A DNA stretch of 6,057 nucleotides from Desulfobacter curvatus DSM 3379 (lineage in GTDB: Bacteria; Desulfobacterota; Desulfobacteria; Desulfobacterales; Desulfobacteraceae): the NCBI RefSeq assembly GCF_000373985.1, contig NZ_KB892942.1, forward strand, positions 1 through 6,057, written 5' to 3'. The notes beneath the pieces are model-generated. The model worked only from the letters and a program-made list of their open reading frames with translations, was not told where the DNA came from and ran no database searches. The position numbers and the translations under genes are program-made. Below, in pieces: positions 5,827 through 6,057 of the stretch (within the stretch, counting starts at the first letter, position 1; the number at the start of each line of letters is the position of its first letter).

Positions 5827-6057
5827 TATTGTCCCTGTTTAAACTATGAGACGTATCCTCGTCGTGCCCAATTAGGTCGTTCAAGATGGCAGTTCGTAAC
5901 TGTCGAACTCTTTTAATAGAGACCTTCTCATTAAACTCGTTTCGACAGTAGATTGCCAGCAACAGGTAAGTGATAAGGCCACTAAGAATTTGAACCATAA
6001 GACCATATTCACTGCGGGCAATGAGATGGTAAACCTTCAGGTGTTCTTTCCACCATT
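5760..6057 (-). mobile_element. 3' end of an IS4-family insertion sequence
   Basis: The transposase C-terminus runs in from the right and stops at 5780. The IS terminus should lie within a few tens of bases to the left of that stop. The left limit given is approximate, because the partner inverted repeat and the target duplication are outside the window. Confidence 0.55.
5780..6057 (-). CDS. IS4-family transposase, C-terminal part (enters from the right edge)
   Basis: The minus strand is open from the window edge to the stop at 5780, giving 91 residues. It begins WWKEHLKVYHLIARSEYG and continues MVQILSGLITYLLLAIYC and SIKRVRQLR. This is the typical tail of IS4-family DDE transposases, just after the YREK signature, which would lie outside the window. 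The final 30 residues are hydrophilic and end EQAKT. The catalytic residues are not in view. Its 3' end overlaps the start of the NTPase frame by 47 bases in a different frame, which places the IS end within or just left of 5780. Confidence 0.85.
   Translation of the reverse strand, partial: WWKEHLKVYHLIARSEYGLMVQILSGLITYLLLAIYCRNEFNEKVSIKRVRQLRTAILNDLIGHDEDTSHSLNRDNIVKDQKITFSEQAKT

Overview
The window reads as a degraded defence or DNA-modification island in a bacterium, bounded on both sides by pieces of insertion sequences. The organism cannot be fixed from the sequence. The IS4-type transposase tail and the moderate-GC core genes beside AT-rich accessory genes would fit an environmental Gram-negative such as a Desulfobacterota member, but that is a low-confidence guess.

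Left part (1-1740): the minus strand of the first ~150 bases encodes a peptide that looks like the N-terminal helix-turn-helix of a transposase running off the left edge. Just right of it, from about 271, an open frame on the plus strand starts abruptly inside the conserved C-terminal half of a beta-class-like DNA N4/N6-methyltransferase. The same frame then continues without interruption into a radical SAM domain with a CxxxCxxC cluster motif. This methyltransferase-radical SAM fusion has lost its methyltransferase N-terminus (the DPPY-type catalytic motif), probably by IS insertion. It ends at a clear hairpin terminator.

Middle part (1741-2657): a 62-residue very basic small protein with a good ribosome binding site (1890-2078) is followed by a hairpin with the same stem core as the previous terminator. 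About 540 bases follow with no convincing gene, containing only short dyads and a pair of 10-base direct repeats.

Right part (2658-5826, minus strand): a two-gene McrBC-like operon. The first gene encodes an AAA+ NTPase with a coiled-coil N-terminus (McrB-like). The second, six bases downstream, was a DUF2357 + PD-(D/E)XK nuclease (McrC-like) of about 540 residues. It is now split into two open frames by a perfect 52-bp tandem duplication (3404-3507). Removing one copy restores a single frame exactly. The NTPase start overlaps the 3' end of an IS4-family transposase that enters from the right edge (5780-6057), so its native N-terminus or promoter has probably been replaced too.

Together: a modification module (methyltransferase/radical SAM) faces a restriction module (NTPase plus nuclease), and each carries visible damage. 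The most striking items are the methyltransferase-radical SAM fusion and the 52-bp duplication, which could be an inactivating mutation or a reversible OFF state.
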